Assembly (NCBI GenBank): GCA_031292215.1
Contig: JARLHO010000071.1
Coordinates: 1-64,000, forward strand
Direction: 5' to 3'
Length of the DNA stretch: 64,000 bases
Source: Syntrophobacteraceae bacterium
GTDB lineage: Bacteria; Desulfobacterota; Syntrophobacteria; Syntrophobacterales; Syntrophobacteraceae
The position numbers and the translations under genes were made by a program. The notes beneath the pieces are model-generated. The model worked only from the letters and a program-made list of their open reading frames with translations. It was not told where the DNA came from and searched no databases. Positions 18,097-26,410 of the stretch are shown piece after piece (position 1 is the stretch's first letter; each line of letters opens with the position of its first letter).

Positions 18097-18336
18097 ATGG
18101 CTTTATTAGAAAATGGTTTTCTGAAATTGGGCGGCTCCATTGCGCTGGGAGTGGGGGCGATTGTCCTTGCTCCGATAATAATTCCCGCAGTCTCATCGGC
18201 CGTAAGGCCTCTTGTAAAAGCCGGGATAAAATCTGCCATGGTGCTCTACCAGAAGGCGACAGAACTTGCGTCCGAAGCGTCCGAAACCCTCGGGGACCTG
18301 GTGGAGGAAGTAAAAGCCGAGGTCGTATCGGAGTAG
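18097..18336 (+). CDS. DUF5132-type small membrane-associated protein
   Basis: A 79-residue protein starting MALLENGFLKLGG, with a GGAGG site six bases before ATG 18097. A long hydrophobic segment (residues 10-32, GVGAIVLAPIIIPAV) is followed by an amphipathic helical part and an acidic tail ending EVKAEVVSE. This matches my memory of DUF5132 proteins, small membrane proteins often found near P-type ATPases with HMA-like domains, as here. No biochemical role is known to me. It lies 179 bases after the MetK-like gene, in the same orientation. Confidence 0.7.
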   Translation: MALLENGFLKLGGSIALGVGAIVLAPIIIPAVSSAVRPLVKAGIKSAMVLYQKATELASEASETLGDLVEEVKAEVVSE

Positions 18337-18621
18337 TTTCCGATGGGCCGCATCAGATGCCCCTCTGGAGTGCGAGGCTACAAAGGCTTAAAAAAACGGC
18401 ACTTCAAGCGGCGCCAGGCAGCACCGGCCGCAAACAAACGGCGGGAGGCTCTCCTGCTCGGAATTGCTCGATCCTATGACACGACCCGTTACTTTATCGC
18501 CCAATGAGCGTTGACAACCGTTATCTTTGCGTTCATGCTTCGCCATGATCAAAAGTTGGAACCCGCCTGTAACTCGGGCGGAGGAACACGGCGGTATGCG
18601 TCTTACAAATCAGGAGAAAAA

Positions 18622-18930
18622 ATGGACTTAATGGTGCAAAGCGGCATTCCAAGAGGAAAAATCGGCGTGAGGCTCATGTATACGCTTCTATTCGTGGTAA
18701 TCCTCAGCCTGATGAATTTCATGATTCAACTGATAGCCCTGGTGCAATTTGTGATATTACTGCTCACCAAAAGCTACAGCGAACCGCTGCGTTCCTTTTC
18801 CAACAAGGCCGCGGCCTATGTATATCGGCTCGTACGCTACATTACGCTAAACGATAACACCAAACCGTTTCCTTTCATGGATTTTCCGGCCGAGATGGAA
18901 AGACCCCAAAATTTTGCCAGGTTCGAATAA
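18622..18930 (+). CDS. DUF4389 membrane protein
   Basis: A 102-residue protein with one long or two short transmembrane helices (residues about 15-48, MYTLLFVVILSLMNFMIQ then ALVQFVILLLT). The C-terminal half has the DUF4389 pattern: FSNKAAAYVYRLVRYITLN followed by KPFPFMDFP. ATG 18622 has AGGAG five bases upstream; an earlier TTG at 18511 has no such site. Function is unknown. It completes the same-strand run with the repeat protein, ATPase, MetK-like and DUF5132 genes, though the 285-base gap before it may hold a separate promoter (a TTGACA occurs at 18511 without a good -10). Confidence 0.75.
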   Translation: MDLMVQSGIPRGKIGVRLMYTLLFVVILSLMNFMIQLIALVQFVILLLTKSYSEPLRSFSNKAAAYVYRLVRYITLNDNTKPFPFMDFPAEMERPQNFARFE

Positions 18931-18971
18931 GGTCGCGCTCGCTCTCATCCGGGCCTGAAACCAAAGGCATG

Positions 18972-19091
18972 TTTCACGCGAAGACGCGAAGAAAATGAAA
19001 AAAGCGTGCTGTGCTATGCCGGTGCCCGGTAAACGGCGCGAATAAATGTGACAGGAGTCGCTCTGCGCACCTGTTGCGTCTTCGCGTGAAA
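18972..19091. repeat. Inverted-repeat unit with 16-bp arms
   Basis: The arms tttcacgcgaagacgc (18972-18987) and gcgtcttcgcgtgaaa (19076-19091) are perfect reverse complements about 88 bases apart. A further partial match, ttcacgcgccgccgcgaaa, lies at about 19119. The region between two convergent genes (18931-19202) holds no coding signal, so this looks like a small non-autonomous or palindromic repeat, or a structured transcript end. Confidence 0.6.
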
Positions 19092-19202
19092 CCTCAATCG
19101 CGGTGGAAACTGCAATATTTTCACGCGCCGCCGCGAAACCTTATCCAAGGGGTTACCTGCGGCCGATTCCCTTACCGGACCCCAAGCGGGGGCCGTTCCC
19201 CA

Positions 19203-20915
19203 TCATTTATCGCCCGCCTCCGAGCGAGTTTCGCCATCTGTTTCTGCTCCGCCTTGAGTCTGCAATCTTGAAAATTCTTTAAACAGCGCGGAATTTACCC
19301 TTTCCTTCTTGGAATCAAACAGCCTGTTGTTGTCTTTTCGCGCCTGCTTAGCCTCGGCAGTGAAGTATTGCAGTATGCGCAGATCCTCGGCCTCGATAGC
19401 ACCGGCCTTGTGCAAAATATCCGTTTCGCGCAAAAGGGCCAGGAGCCCGAAGGTATAAAGAGAAAGAGTGGTGATGCGGCGAAGCAGAAATTCCCTGTTC
19501 GCTGTCTGACCGGCGGCAATTTTGCGGCCATAGACGAGTGTTGCGCCAAGAAGAAGGCCCCTTACGCCTTTTGCGCATTTTTTCGCCTCGCGAAGCGCTT
19601 TTTGCATTATGCCGTTTTCAAAGAAAATGGGCCATTTCCGCCCCTTTACCAGGAGCTTTAGAAGATCGGCTACAAGCGACAGGGGTGAGCGCCCGGCTTC
19701 TTTTAGCGATCTTGCGATCAACCGCAGGCCCCAGAGGGCGGGATAGATCGAATGGACTTCGGTCGTGCCTTCAAAGACCGTGGTGACCCGCATGTCGCGC
19801 ATCCGTTTCTCATAGGGCAGGGTTTTGAGGTAACCGGCGCCCCCTGCTGTTTGCAAAGCGTCATAGGCCGCATCCCAGGCGCGTGTGGTCCCAAACAGCT
19901 TGCAGTGAGAAGTCTCGACGGGCGTGCTAAGAAGCGGCCGTTCCTGGAGCATCACGGCAGCCAGGTTGTTCATGGCCGAACTGACCGCCTCGCCCACCCT
20001 GGCTCGCACGATCTTTTCCTGGATCAACTCAAAATTGCTGATCGGGACCTGGAACTGGATCCGCGAAGAAGCTCGGGAGAGCATTTCCCGGGCCGAAAGG
20101 CGCATGAGAGACGCCGAAGAGGCGCCAAGGCCCAGCCTGCCGTAATTGAGAACGGTCATGGCGATTTTAAAACCCTCGCCGGGCGTCCCGATGAGATTTT
20201 CCTTCGGAATGGGCACGTTCCTGAACTGGATAGAGGCCGTAGAACTAGATGTCAGGCCCATCTTGGGCATGTCTTTTCCCACCTGCACCCCCTCCCAACC
20301 GGTTTCGACAATAAATGCCCCGATAAACCCGGGTTCCTCGGGGTGCATCTGTGCGAAAACGGTCATGGCGCCTGCGTAGTTGGCGTTAGTAATATAGGTT
20401 TTCCTGCCGTTTAGCACGTAGTGGGTTTCATCTTCGCTAAGCACCGCTGTCGTTTCGATATGTTGCGCATCGGAGCCGATGCGCGGTTCGGTAAGGGCGT
20501 AGGCGAAAATCATCTCCCCCGATGCTGCCCGGCTGAGATAATAGTGTTTCTGCCCCTCGTTTCCGAAAAGCTGGATCGCTTTTATGCCTATGGACAGGTG
20601 GGCGAGGAACGTGAAGGCGACCGGAATATCGAGCCTTGCGATTTCTTCTACGACCTTCAAATATTCGCACAGGCTAAAACCCAGCCCCCCGTATACGGTA
20701 TCGATGGTCAAGCCGAAAAAACCGCTTTCGCCCATTTTGCGCAGCAGTTCGGCAGGCAGGGCGCCCCCGGTTTCAAGCCTTGCGGGCGGGTAGTCTTTCA
20801 AAAGCTCCCGGTACCGTTCGACAATCACGCCAACCCTTGCTTCGTCAATGGCGGGAGAACCGACCCGGATAAGGTCGGGGTCAAACTCGCCCCTGTAAAT
20901 TTTTTCCATAATCAT
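19203..20915 (-). CDS. Acyl-CoA dehydrogenase with long C-terminal extension
   Basis: A 570-residue flavoprotein. The N-terminal and middle domains have the family patterns AYALTEPRIGSDAQ, YVLNGRKTYITNANYAGAMT and MGLTSSSTASIQF; the catalytic base is the Glu in TTVFEGTTEVHSIY. About 160 residues beyond the usual 380-400 form a helical C-terminal extension, as in long-chain or VLCAD-like and some FadE-type enzymes. ATG 20915 was chosen over longer starts because GGAGGGG lies six bases upstream and upstream sequence is repeat copy B. It probably feeds electrons to ETF in beta-oxidation of fatty acids; chain length is not predictable. It is monocistronic as far as can be seen. Confidence 0.88.
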   Translation of the reverse strand: MIMEKIYRGEFDPDLIRVGSPAIDEARVGVIVERYRELLKDYPPARLETGGALPAELLRKMGESGFFGLTIDTVYGGLGFSLCEYLKVVEEIARLDIPVAFTFLAHLSIGIKAIQLFGNEGQKHYYLSRAASGEMIFAYALTEPRIGSDAQHIETTAVLSEDETHYVLNGRKTYITNANYAGAMTVFAQMHPEEPGFIGAFIVETGWEGVQVGKDMPKMGLTSSSTASIQFRNVPIPKENLIGTPGEGFKIAMTVLNYGRLGLGASSASLMRLSAREMLSRASSRIQFQVPISNFELIQEKIVRARVGEAVSSAMNNLAAVMLQERPLLSTPVETSHCKLFGTTRAWDAAYDALQTAGGAGYLKTLPYEKRMRDMRVTTVFEGTTEVHSIYPALWGLRLIARSLKEAGRSPLSLVADLLKLLVKGRKWPIFFENGIMQKALREAKKCAKGVRGLLLGATLVYGRKIAAGQTANREFLLRRITTLSLYTFGLLALLRETDILHKAGAIEAEDLRILQYFTAEAKQARKDNNRLFDSKKERVNSALFKEFSRLQTQGGAETDGETRSEAGDK

Positions 20916-20931
20916 AGCGCACCCCTCCAAT

Positions 20932-21147
20932 AGCTTACAATTACCCACACATGCGCCCACCTATCTCCTTTTGCAAAGTTGCAAATAAGGGGGGCGAGCG
21001 AGCCCAGCCGGTCCATGCGCGTTATTGCAAGCGGCTGGAAAGCAAATCCCCCCAACCCCGCAAAAAGGGGGGGCGATCAGGCCAAGCCCCTTTCCCGGGA
21101 GTCTCCGCCAAGGGGTAAGTGGGCGTATGTGTGGGCAATTGTCAGCT
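20932..21147 (+). repeat. Dispersed repeat, copy B, with terminal inverted repeats (MITE-like)
   Basis: The fullest copy of the family, 216 bases. Its left end (20932-20961) and right end (21118-21147) are inverted repeats of 30 bases with 26 matches, sharing cccacacat. The inside carries the module gcgagcgagcccagccggtc and the C-run/G-run pair of the second module. It lies between the divergently placed start of the acyl-CoA dehydrogenase and the end of the J-domain gene. No transposase is present, so it resembles a miniature inverted-repeat element. Confidence 0.8.
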
Positions 21148-21211
21148 CCAATAGACCCGGACGCCTTTTTAGGTCCCGGTAAACAGTATAGAGCAGCAAG
21201 ATTTCGGCGCC

Positions 21212-22375
21212 TCACGGTCCTTGCGTGGCGCCGGGTTTTGTGACGTTGGTGAAGTGGAGCGCCCCATCGGCATCGATTACTCCGCTCACCCTGCCGTCCC
21301 GAAAAAACACGTAGTCAAAATTATAGGACCAGCGTTTCCCGTGTACCGCCGTGGGAGTCCCCTGCACTGCCAGCACCTCGCCGGGAGTAGAACCCTGGGT
21401 GAAAAAACCATCGCTCCCCCCGCGACCGGACAGAGTGGAAGGCTCCAGGCGTATCTTTAGGGTCCCGAAGTAGTTATCGTATCCCGCCACAAGCCCGTCT
21501 TGGAAGGTAAGCTCGGCAAAACCGTAGTACCAGCGGTTTCCCTCGATGCGCCCGGGGGTCCCCTGGACCAGCAGCACCTGGTTTTTACTCGATCCGATAG
21601 TAATGTGGTCTGTGTAGCGCCCCCCGTGAGCCCATGGCTCGATTTTCACCCGCAGCGACCCGTCGAAATTGTTGTACCCGCAGACCCGTCCGTTTCTAAA
21701 ATTTACCTCCGAGACGCCGTAGACCCAGGTGTCGCCCTGGATTCGAGTCGGCCTCCCCTGCACTTTCACCACCCGGGAATCGCTCGATCCCAGGGTAAAA
21801 TAGTCCCCCGACAACCTTGGCTCGGGCAAAGACCGGGCGGGGGGGGCAAGGCGCGGGGAGAGCGCCGTTTTCGTTTGCGCCGCTCGTTTAGTCTCTTCGC
21901 TCGGTGTAGGACGCTTTGCCTTCCTGAGCTCTCGCGTTGGCCGGTCAGAGCCGATGTTGGTGAGGAGCCCCAAGAAAAGGGCCAGGATAAATACCGCCGC
22001 AGCCATGGAAAGCGTGGCGGGCCGGACCGGCCATGGTCGGGAAAAAAAACGGGCGAAGGACCCCCGCCGGCGCTTTAACGCATAGGCCCTCTCCGGCCGT
22101 TTAGCGGCAGGCCTTGAACCGCTCTCCCCCCCGCCTTCGGGGCGCCCCGGTTGCGAACCTTCCCCCAGGGTCTTGGCAATGCGCCGGTACGCTTCGTCGA
22201 TTTCCCTGAACTTTTCTTCCGCTAGTGCCCGGGCTTCGTAGGACTCCATGTGATGGCGGTCGGGATGCCACTTCTTTACAAGCCTGCGATAGGCATGTTT
22301 GACCTCGGAGGCCCCAGCCCCCGGTTCAAGCCCAAGGGCTCTATAATCCTCGTTTTTTTCGACTTCGGGCGCCAT
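21212..22375 (-). CDS. J-domain membrane protein with three tandem C-terminal repeats
   Basis: A 387-residue protein from ATG 22375; a longer frame to 22519 has no better start and the J-domain begins here. Residues 5-70 are a J-domain with helix II/III and the HPD motif (KKWHPDRHH), which stimulates DnaK ATPase. A basic, proline-rich linker and one transmembrane helix (about 122-142, LSMAAAVFILALFLGLL) follow. The rest consists of three copies of about 65 residues, each running GSS..VVKVQGRP..IQGDTWVYG then F..GRVCGYNNFDGSL. The repeats are expected outside the cytoplasm. They resemble small BamE-like or lipoprotein beta modules, but I do not recognise the family. It may recruit DnaK to the inner membrane. 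Confidence 0.75.
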   Translation of the reverse strand: MAPEVEKNEDYRALGLEPGAGASEVKHAYRRLVKKWHPDRHHMESYEARALAEEKFREIDEAYRRIAKTLGEGSQPGRPEGGGESGSRPAAKRPERAYALKRRRGSFARFFSRPWPVRPATLSMAAAVFILALFLGLLTNIGSDRPTRELRKAKRPTPSEETKRAAQTKTALSPRLAPPARSLPEPRLSGDYFTLGSSDSRVVKVQGRPTRIQGDTWVYGVSEVNFRNGRVCGYNNFDGSLRVKIEPWAHGGRYTDHITIGSSKNQVLLVQGTPGRIEGNRWYYGFAELTFQDGLVAGYDNYFGTLKIRLEPSTLSGRGGSDGFFTQGSTPGEVLAVQGTPTAVHGKRWSYNFDYVFFRDGRVSGVIDADGALHFTNVTKPGATQGP

Positions 22376-22644
22376 GGTCAACTGTGGTCCCCATTCCCTT
22401 ATTCGTCCTGCAAACAAAGCGAAACCCAAAGTATTTTCTCGAAAAAGGGTTCTCGCCCGTAACCGCGGCTCTTTATTGCCATCCGCATTCAGTCGTCGTA
22501 TTTCCGATTGTAAAAACAACTATATACCATTTGATGCATACCCTGTATAATCCAAATAGTTCTGTTGTCGAGACGATACGGCCCCGAAAAGGTTCAACCA
22601 AACGCTCCATTTGGCCGATATAAAGGATGAAGGCGGAAAACCTT

Positions 22645-22887
22645 ATGCTCATACTGACCAGAAAAACGGGTGAGTCGATTCTGATCGGCGACGATATAGA
22701 GGTAACGATAACCTCGATCGATCAGAACAAAGTGCGGGTGGGGATCAAAAGCCCTGTGCACGTCCCTATTTACAGGGAAGAACTATACAGAAGAATCCAG
22801 AAAGAGAACAGGGCCGCAGCGCTTATCGGTAAAGAGGAATTCGAAAATCTGCTCGACGCCTACACCGGCGTGCGGCAGGGCGGCTAA
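22645..22887 (+). CDS. csrA: Carbon storage regulator CsrA
   Basis: An 80-residue RNA-binding regulator. ATG 22645 gives the canonical start MLILTRKTGESILIGDDIEV, followed by VRVGIKSP and VPIYREELYRRIQ; an earlier ATG at 22627 adds six residues that the family lacks. CsrA binds GGA motifs in mRNA leaders and controls translation, commonly of flagellar genes. The gene is 38 bases before fliW, whose product binds CsrA and sequesters it, so this is the FliW-CsrA switch arrangement. The C-terminal extension (LIGKEEFENLLDAYTG) is typical of CsrA from FliW-carrying bacteria. A TATAAT at 22546-22551 lacks a matching -35. Confidence 0.95.
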   Translation: MLILTRKTGESILIGDDIEVTITSIDQNKVRVGIKSPVHVPIYREELYRRIQKENRAAALIGKEEFENLLDAYTGVRQGG

Positions 22888-22925
22888 CCGGACCGGCGGA
22901 GAGCTTATTATGTCGAGGAGTTTCC

Positions 22926-23378
22926 ATGCAGGTTAACACCACCCGTTTTGGAACAATAGAAATAGCGGATAAAGAACTTATCACTTTTCCATGGGGGATT
23001 CCAGGCTTCGAAAATCTCAAGAGCTTTGTCCTGCTCGAGTATAAAAACGGTCCTTTCCAGTGGCTCCAGTCGGTGGAGGAACCCGGCGTGGCCTTCGTGG
23101 TTTGCCCCCCCGACTTTCTGGGGCTGGTCTACTCGGCGCCGGATGCGAAGAAAAAATTGATCGGTCTTGAGCGATACGAAGATTTGGTTATATTAAATAT
23201 AGTCTCGTTTGATCGGGAAAAGAAAGCCATACATTTCCACGTAAAAAGCCCACTTCTTTTTAACGTCGTCGCAAGGGTCGGCTACCAATGGACAATGGAA
23301 ACCGATGAACTCAAGGGACATCTGACAATGTCTCCGGGCGCCCTCCCGCAGGCGGGCGACGGGCAGACCGCCAGGTGA
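22926..23378 (+). CDS. fliW: Flagellar assembly factor FliW
   Basis: A 150-residue protein recognised by MQVNTTRFGTIEI, ITFPWGIPGFENLKSF and the YKNGPFQWLQSVEEPGVAF segment. In well-studied bacteria FliW binds CsrA and, alternately, flagellin, coupling flagellin level to CsrA activity. GAGGAG lies five bases before ATG 22926. It is in an operon with csrA. No other flagellar genes occur in this window, so flagellin genes should be looked for elsewhere in the genome. Confidence 0.95.
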   Translation: MQVNTTRFGTIEIADKELITFPWGIPGFENLKSFVLLEYKNGPFQWLQSVEEPGVAFVVCPPDFLGLVYSAPDAKKKLIGLERYEDLVILNIVSFDREKKAIHFHVKSPLLFNVVARVGYQWTMETDELKGHLTMSPGALPQAGDGQTAR

Positions 23379-23504
23379 GCCGTTGCAAATCCGCCTAAAA
23401 GACGCTGCTTGTCTTACCATCGGGTAAAATAGTAAAATTATTCTTCCGGAGTGAGCTTTACTCTCTCGCTGCTTGTTCCTGTATCCGTTCAGTGAGAATC
23501 AAAG

Positions 23505-24221
23505 ATGAAAAAAGTAAAAATTTCGGTTGAAAATGGCGATTTTTCCGTCGCCAGCTATAATATTCACAAATACAGAGGGATCGACGGTGTATTCGATCCC
23601 GAACGCGTAGCCCGTGTGATAAAGGAGCTAAAAGCGGAAATCCTTGGATTGCAGGAAATCGATTCCCGGGTTTTTCAAATGAAAAACTACGCCGGCCTGC
23701 TTTCGGAAAAGGCGGGCATGGAGGTGGTATTCGGACCTACCAGGCGAAAGCGTGCAAAATTTGGAAACGCCCTCGTAACTTCCTACCAGGTAAAGGATGT
23801 GAGGCATATCGATTTGAGTGTATCCGGCAGGTCGCCAAGGGCCGCGCTGGATGTAGATTTGCTCTCAAAAGGCGAAACCATCAGGGTGATCGTGGCACAC
23901 CTTGGACTTGGTGTCGGAGAACGCCGCAGGCAGATCGGCCGATTGCTCGAGATCTTCTGCGCCCAGAGCGACAGGATGGAAATAATGCTGGGTGATTTCA
24001 ACGAGTGGGTCCCGGCGGTAAACCTCCATCATGTACATAATTTTTTTGGAAAATCTCCCTCCCTCAGGACTTTTCCTTCGTTCATGCCCGTTTTGCCGCT
24101 CGATAGAATTTGGGTAAGGCCCGTAGAAGCCCTCGTAAGCCTTTCCACACACCGGACGCCGCTAAGCCGAATGGCCTCCGACCATTTGCCGGTAAGAGCT
24201 ATAATGAATCAGTGCCGGTGA
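23505..24221 (+). CDS. Endonuclease/exonuclease/phosphatase (EEP) family protein
   Basis: A protein of 238 residues with the EEP metal-site motifs: SYNIHKYRG near the start, ILGLQEID (Glu metal ligand), VAHLGLGVGERRRQ, GDFNEW (Asp/Asn) and ASDHLP (Asp-His) near the end. The family includes nucleases and phospholipid or sugar phosphatases; the N-terminal YNIHKYRGIDGVFDPERV segment is common in EEP proteins found next to cardiolipin synthases, but no such gene is here. It has no signal peptide. Nuclease or phosphatase action is not decided by the sequence. It converges on the methyltransferase gene. Confidence 0.8.
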   Translation: MKKVKISVENGDFSVASYNIHKYRGIDGVFDPERVARVIKELKAEILGLQEIDSRVFQMKNYAGLLSEKAGMEVVFGPTRRKRAKFGNALVTSYQVKDVRHIDLSVSGRSPRAALDVDLLSKGETIRVIVAHLGLGVGERRRQIGRLLEIFCAQSDRMEIMLGDFNEWVPAVNLHHVHNFFGKSPSLRTFPSFMPVLPLDRIWVRPVEALVSLSTHRTPLSRMASDHLPVRAIMNQCR

Positions 24222-24279
24222 AAATAAACCCGGCGAATGGGTGAATAGAAAAAAAAAGGCTCCCACTCACCAATTCAAT

Positions 24280-24942
24280 TCACCGACTCACCGACTCACC
24301 GGCATTTGATTTAATCATTGTGACGACCTGCAAGGCGCCCAGAAAAGAGAGCCGGCTCTCGACCGTCTTTAGTGGAAAGGATTCGAGCAGCTTTTGGATT
24401 CCTCCGTTTCTGGTAAAACGGACGAAGTTTTGGAAGTGCTCTGCGCCCGCAAGTTTTTCCACAAGCCCCATCAGCGTCAGCCCCAAAGCAGAGCCCCTGT
24501 TGGCAAGAGCTGCGTAATCGAAAACAATCAGTTTTCCTCCAGGGGCTAAGACCCTGAGGATATCACCCGCTACTCCGAGGCTCACTTTATGTGGCATCTC
24601 ATGGAGCGCCAGGCTGATGGTCACACAATCGAAGCCGGCGGATTTAAAAGGCATATTTTCGCCGTTTCCGCGAAAATATGAAATCGTGGGAAGGCTTTTT
24701 CGATGAGCCACAGAAAGCATCGCGGGCGAGAGATCCAGCCCGGTGACCTCCATGCCGGCCTTGGCGAGCATTACCGCCAGTTCCCCCGTCCCGCAGGCGA
24801 CATCGAGAATCCGCCTGCAATTTTGCCCCTTCGCTGCCCGCACAATGGTTGTACGCGCAGATTTAAGAAACTGCGCGGTCATCAGGTCGTAAAAAGGCGC
24901 GACCATGGCGTAAAAATCAAATATTTGAGTTGATTCCCCCAT
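24280..24942 (-). CDS. Class I SAM-dependent methyltransferase (UbiE/MenG-like)
   Basis: A 220-residue protein. Motif I is RRILDVACGTGELA and motif II is VTGLDLSPAMLSVA. The central region CVTISLALHEMPHK and the strand GGKLIVFDYAAL fit UbiE-type C-methyltransferases. It ends directly in a run of 9-bp repeats (caccgactc, near 24281-24300), which also encode the last residues. A quinone or small-molecule methyltransferase is the likely class, but the substrate cannot be given. It is 15 bases downstream of trpS on the same strand and is probably co-transcribed with it. Confidence 0.75.
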   Translation of the reverse strand: MGESTQIFDFYAMVAPFYDLMTAQFLKSARTTIVRAAKGQNCRRILDVACGTGELAVMLAKAGMEVTGLDLSPAMLSVAHRKSLPTISYFRGNGENMPFKSAGFDCVTISLALHEMPHKVSLGVAGDILRVLAPGGKLIVFDYAALANRGSALGLTLMGLVEKLAGAEHFQNFVRFTRNGGIQKLLESFPLKTVESRLSFLGALQVVTMIKSNAGESVSR

Positions 24943-24957
24943 TTACCCATTCACCCG

Positions 24958-25989
24958 TTATTCTATCTTTAAAGTCTTCCAAACTCGTTTGATCCCCATC
25001 CTCTCTCTTACCTCCCCCATCGTTTCAGCGGCGATCCGGCGAACCCTGGTCGTTCCGTTCAAAAGTATCTGGTCGATTAGACGGGGTTTATCTCCATAAA
25101 AGGCAAAACGCTCTCGAAAGGGACGCAAAAAGAGGTTTAAAGCCCTGGCGAGTTTTTCCTTCACCTCCGTATCGCCCACTTTCCCGGTTCGATACCGTTT
25201 TTCGAGCTCTTCCACCTCCGCGCGATTCTCGTTGAATATTCGGTGGTAAACAAACACCGGGTTACCCTCGACGCTCCCCGGTATGTCGGCGCGGATCCGT
25301 TTGGGGTCGGTGAACATCCCCCGGACTTTCGCGACCACAGTCTGCTCGTCATCGCTTAAAAAAATAGCATTGCCTGCCGATTTGGACATTTTCCCGCGGT
25401 TGTCTGTTCCGACCAGGGCGGGTATATCGGTCAAAAGCGGTTCGGGTTCAGGAAACACCCGGCCGTAAGTGGCGTTAAATTGCCGCGCCAGTTCGCGCGA
25501 AATCTCAATGTGGGCGAGGTTGTCCCTGCCTACGGGCGCCAGGTTGGCGCGGGCAAGCAAAATGTCTGCCGCCTGGAGGACGGGATAGCCCAAAAGACCG
25601 AAGGGAAGAGATTGCTCCGATGCCTTGGCGTCCCGGGCCATCTGCTTTAGGCTTGGCAGGCGCAGCAGACGGTCCACCTTCGCAAAATTTTCCAGATAGG
25701 TATGCAGCTCATGGGTCTCGGCCACTGCCGACTGAAGGTATATGCAACTCCTCTCGGGCTCCATCCCTGAGGCCAGGTAGTCGAGCACAAGGCCCCGCAC
25801 GTTTGGAAGAAGATTTCCTATATCCCCCCGGCTCCTTTTCGTGGTCAGCATGTGCAGATCGGCCACTATGAGGATGGTATCGTATTCGTATTGGAGTCTT
25901 ACCCGGGCCGACAGGCTTCCCACCCAGTGGCCGAGATGCAACCGCCCGGTGGGACGGTCGCCGGTCAGTATCCTCTTGGCTCTTTCCAT
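24958..25989 (-). CDS. trpS: Tryptophanyl-tRNA synthetase
   Basis: A class I aminoacyl-tRNA synthetase of 343 residues, the usual length for TrpRS. The HIGH signature is GRLHLGHWVGSL and the KMSKS loop is GKMSKSAGNAI. PVGRDNLAHIEISRELARQFN is the tryptophan/AMP-binding region that defines the family. It charges tRNA-Trp in the cytoplasm. The ATG at 25989 gives the family-typical start MERAKRILTGDRPTG. The methyltransferase gene follows 15 bases later. Confidence 0.95.
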   Translation of the reverse strand: MERAKRILTGDRPTGRLHLGHWVGSLSARVRLQYEYDTILIVADLHMLTTKRSRGDIGNLLPNVRGLVLDYLASGMEPERSCIYLQSAVAETHELHTYLENFAKVDRLLRLPSLKQMARDAKASEQSLPFGLLGYPVLQAADILLARANLAPVGRDNLAHIEISRELARQFNATYGRVFPEPEPLLTDIPALVGTDNRGKMSKSAGNAIFLSDDEQTVVAKVRGMFTDPKRIRADIPGSVEGNPVFVYHRIFNENRAEVEELEKRYRTGKVGDTEVKEKLARALNLFLRPFRERFAFYGDKPRLIDQILLNGTTRVRRIAAETMGEVRERMGIKRVWKTLKIE

Positions 25990-26018
25990 TCCTTTTCCCG
26001 GGGCTGCCTTTCCTTATC

Positions 26019-26330
26019 CTACAAATGTCCCAACATGCGCATGCGCTCATCGCGCGCGGCGACACGTTCCTTTTCGAGTTCAGCCCGCATAAGCCTCAAA
26101 TTCTCCAGTTCGAGCCGCGCGCCCTGGCGCCCGTGCCCCTCCTGCCCGTTTATTTCCTTTCTGAGAACCCCCGCGCGAAGGGAAGCCTCCCTTATCCTGG
26201 CCAGGACTTCCTGCTCCCGTATCGTAAAAATTCTCTTCTTGTCCGCACAGGTAAGCCCGGAGAAGGTTTCCTCCGTGTTGTCCTCACATGCGCAGCACCC
26301 GAGAATATCTTCGGATAGCTCTTTTTTCAT
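26019..26330 (-). CDS. Small uncharacterised protein with Cys-rich N-terminus and coiled coil
   Basis: A 103-residue protein with a good GGAGGAAAGGAC site before ATG 26330. The N-terminus contains ILGCCACEDN, and a further Cys follows at about residue 29 (LTCADKK), so a metal or disulfide site is possible. Residues 35-100 are charged heptad-like helix (REQEVLARIREASLRAGVL, then LELENLRLMRAELEKERV), predicting a coiled coil. There is no signal peptide. It lies 29 bases upstream of trpS on the same strand. I do not recognise a family. Confidence 0.6.
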   Translation of the reverse strand: MKKELSEDILGCCACEDNTEETFSGLTCADKKRIFTIREQEVLARIREASLRAGVLRKEINGQEGHGRQGARLELENLRLMRAELEKERVAARDERMRMLGHL

Positions 26331-26410
26331 GTCCTTTCCTCCTATATAAATTATAGTATGAGGTCTTGCATATGATAATGATTCTCTCTCATTTCATAAA
26401 GGAAACAGAT

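Noticed and set aside
22595-22621. Possible sigma28 (FliA) promoter for csrA, with GCCGATAT at 22614
   Set aside because: The matching TAAA-type -35 is absent at the right spacing.
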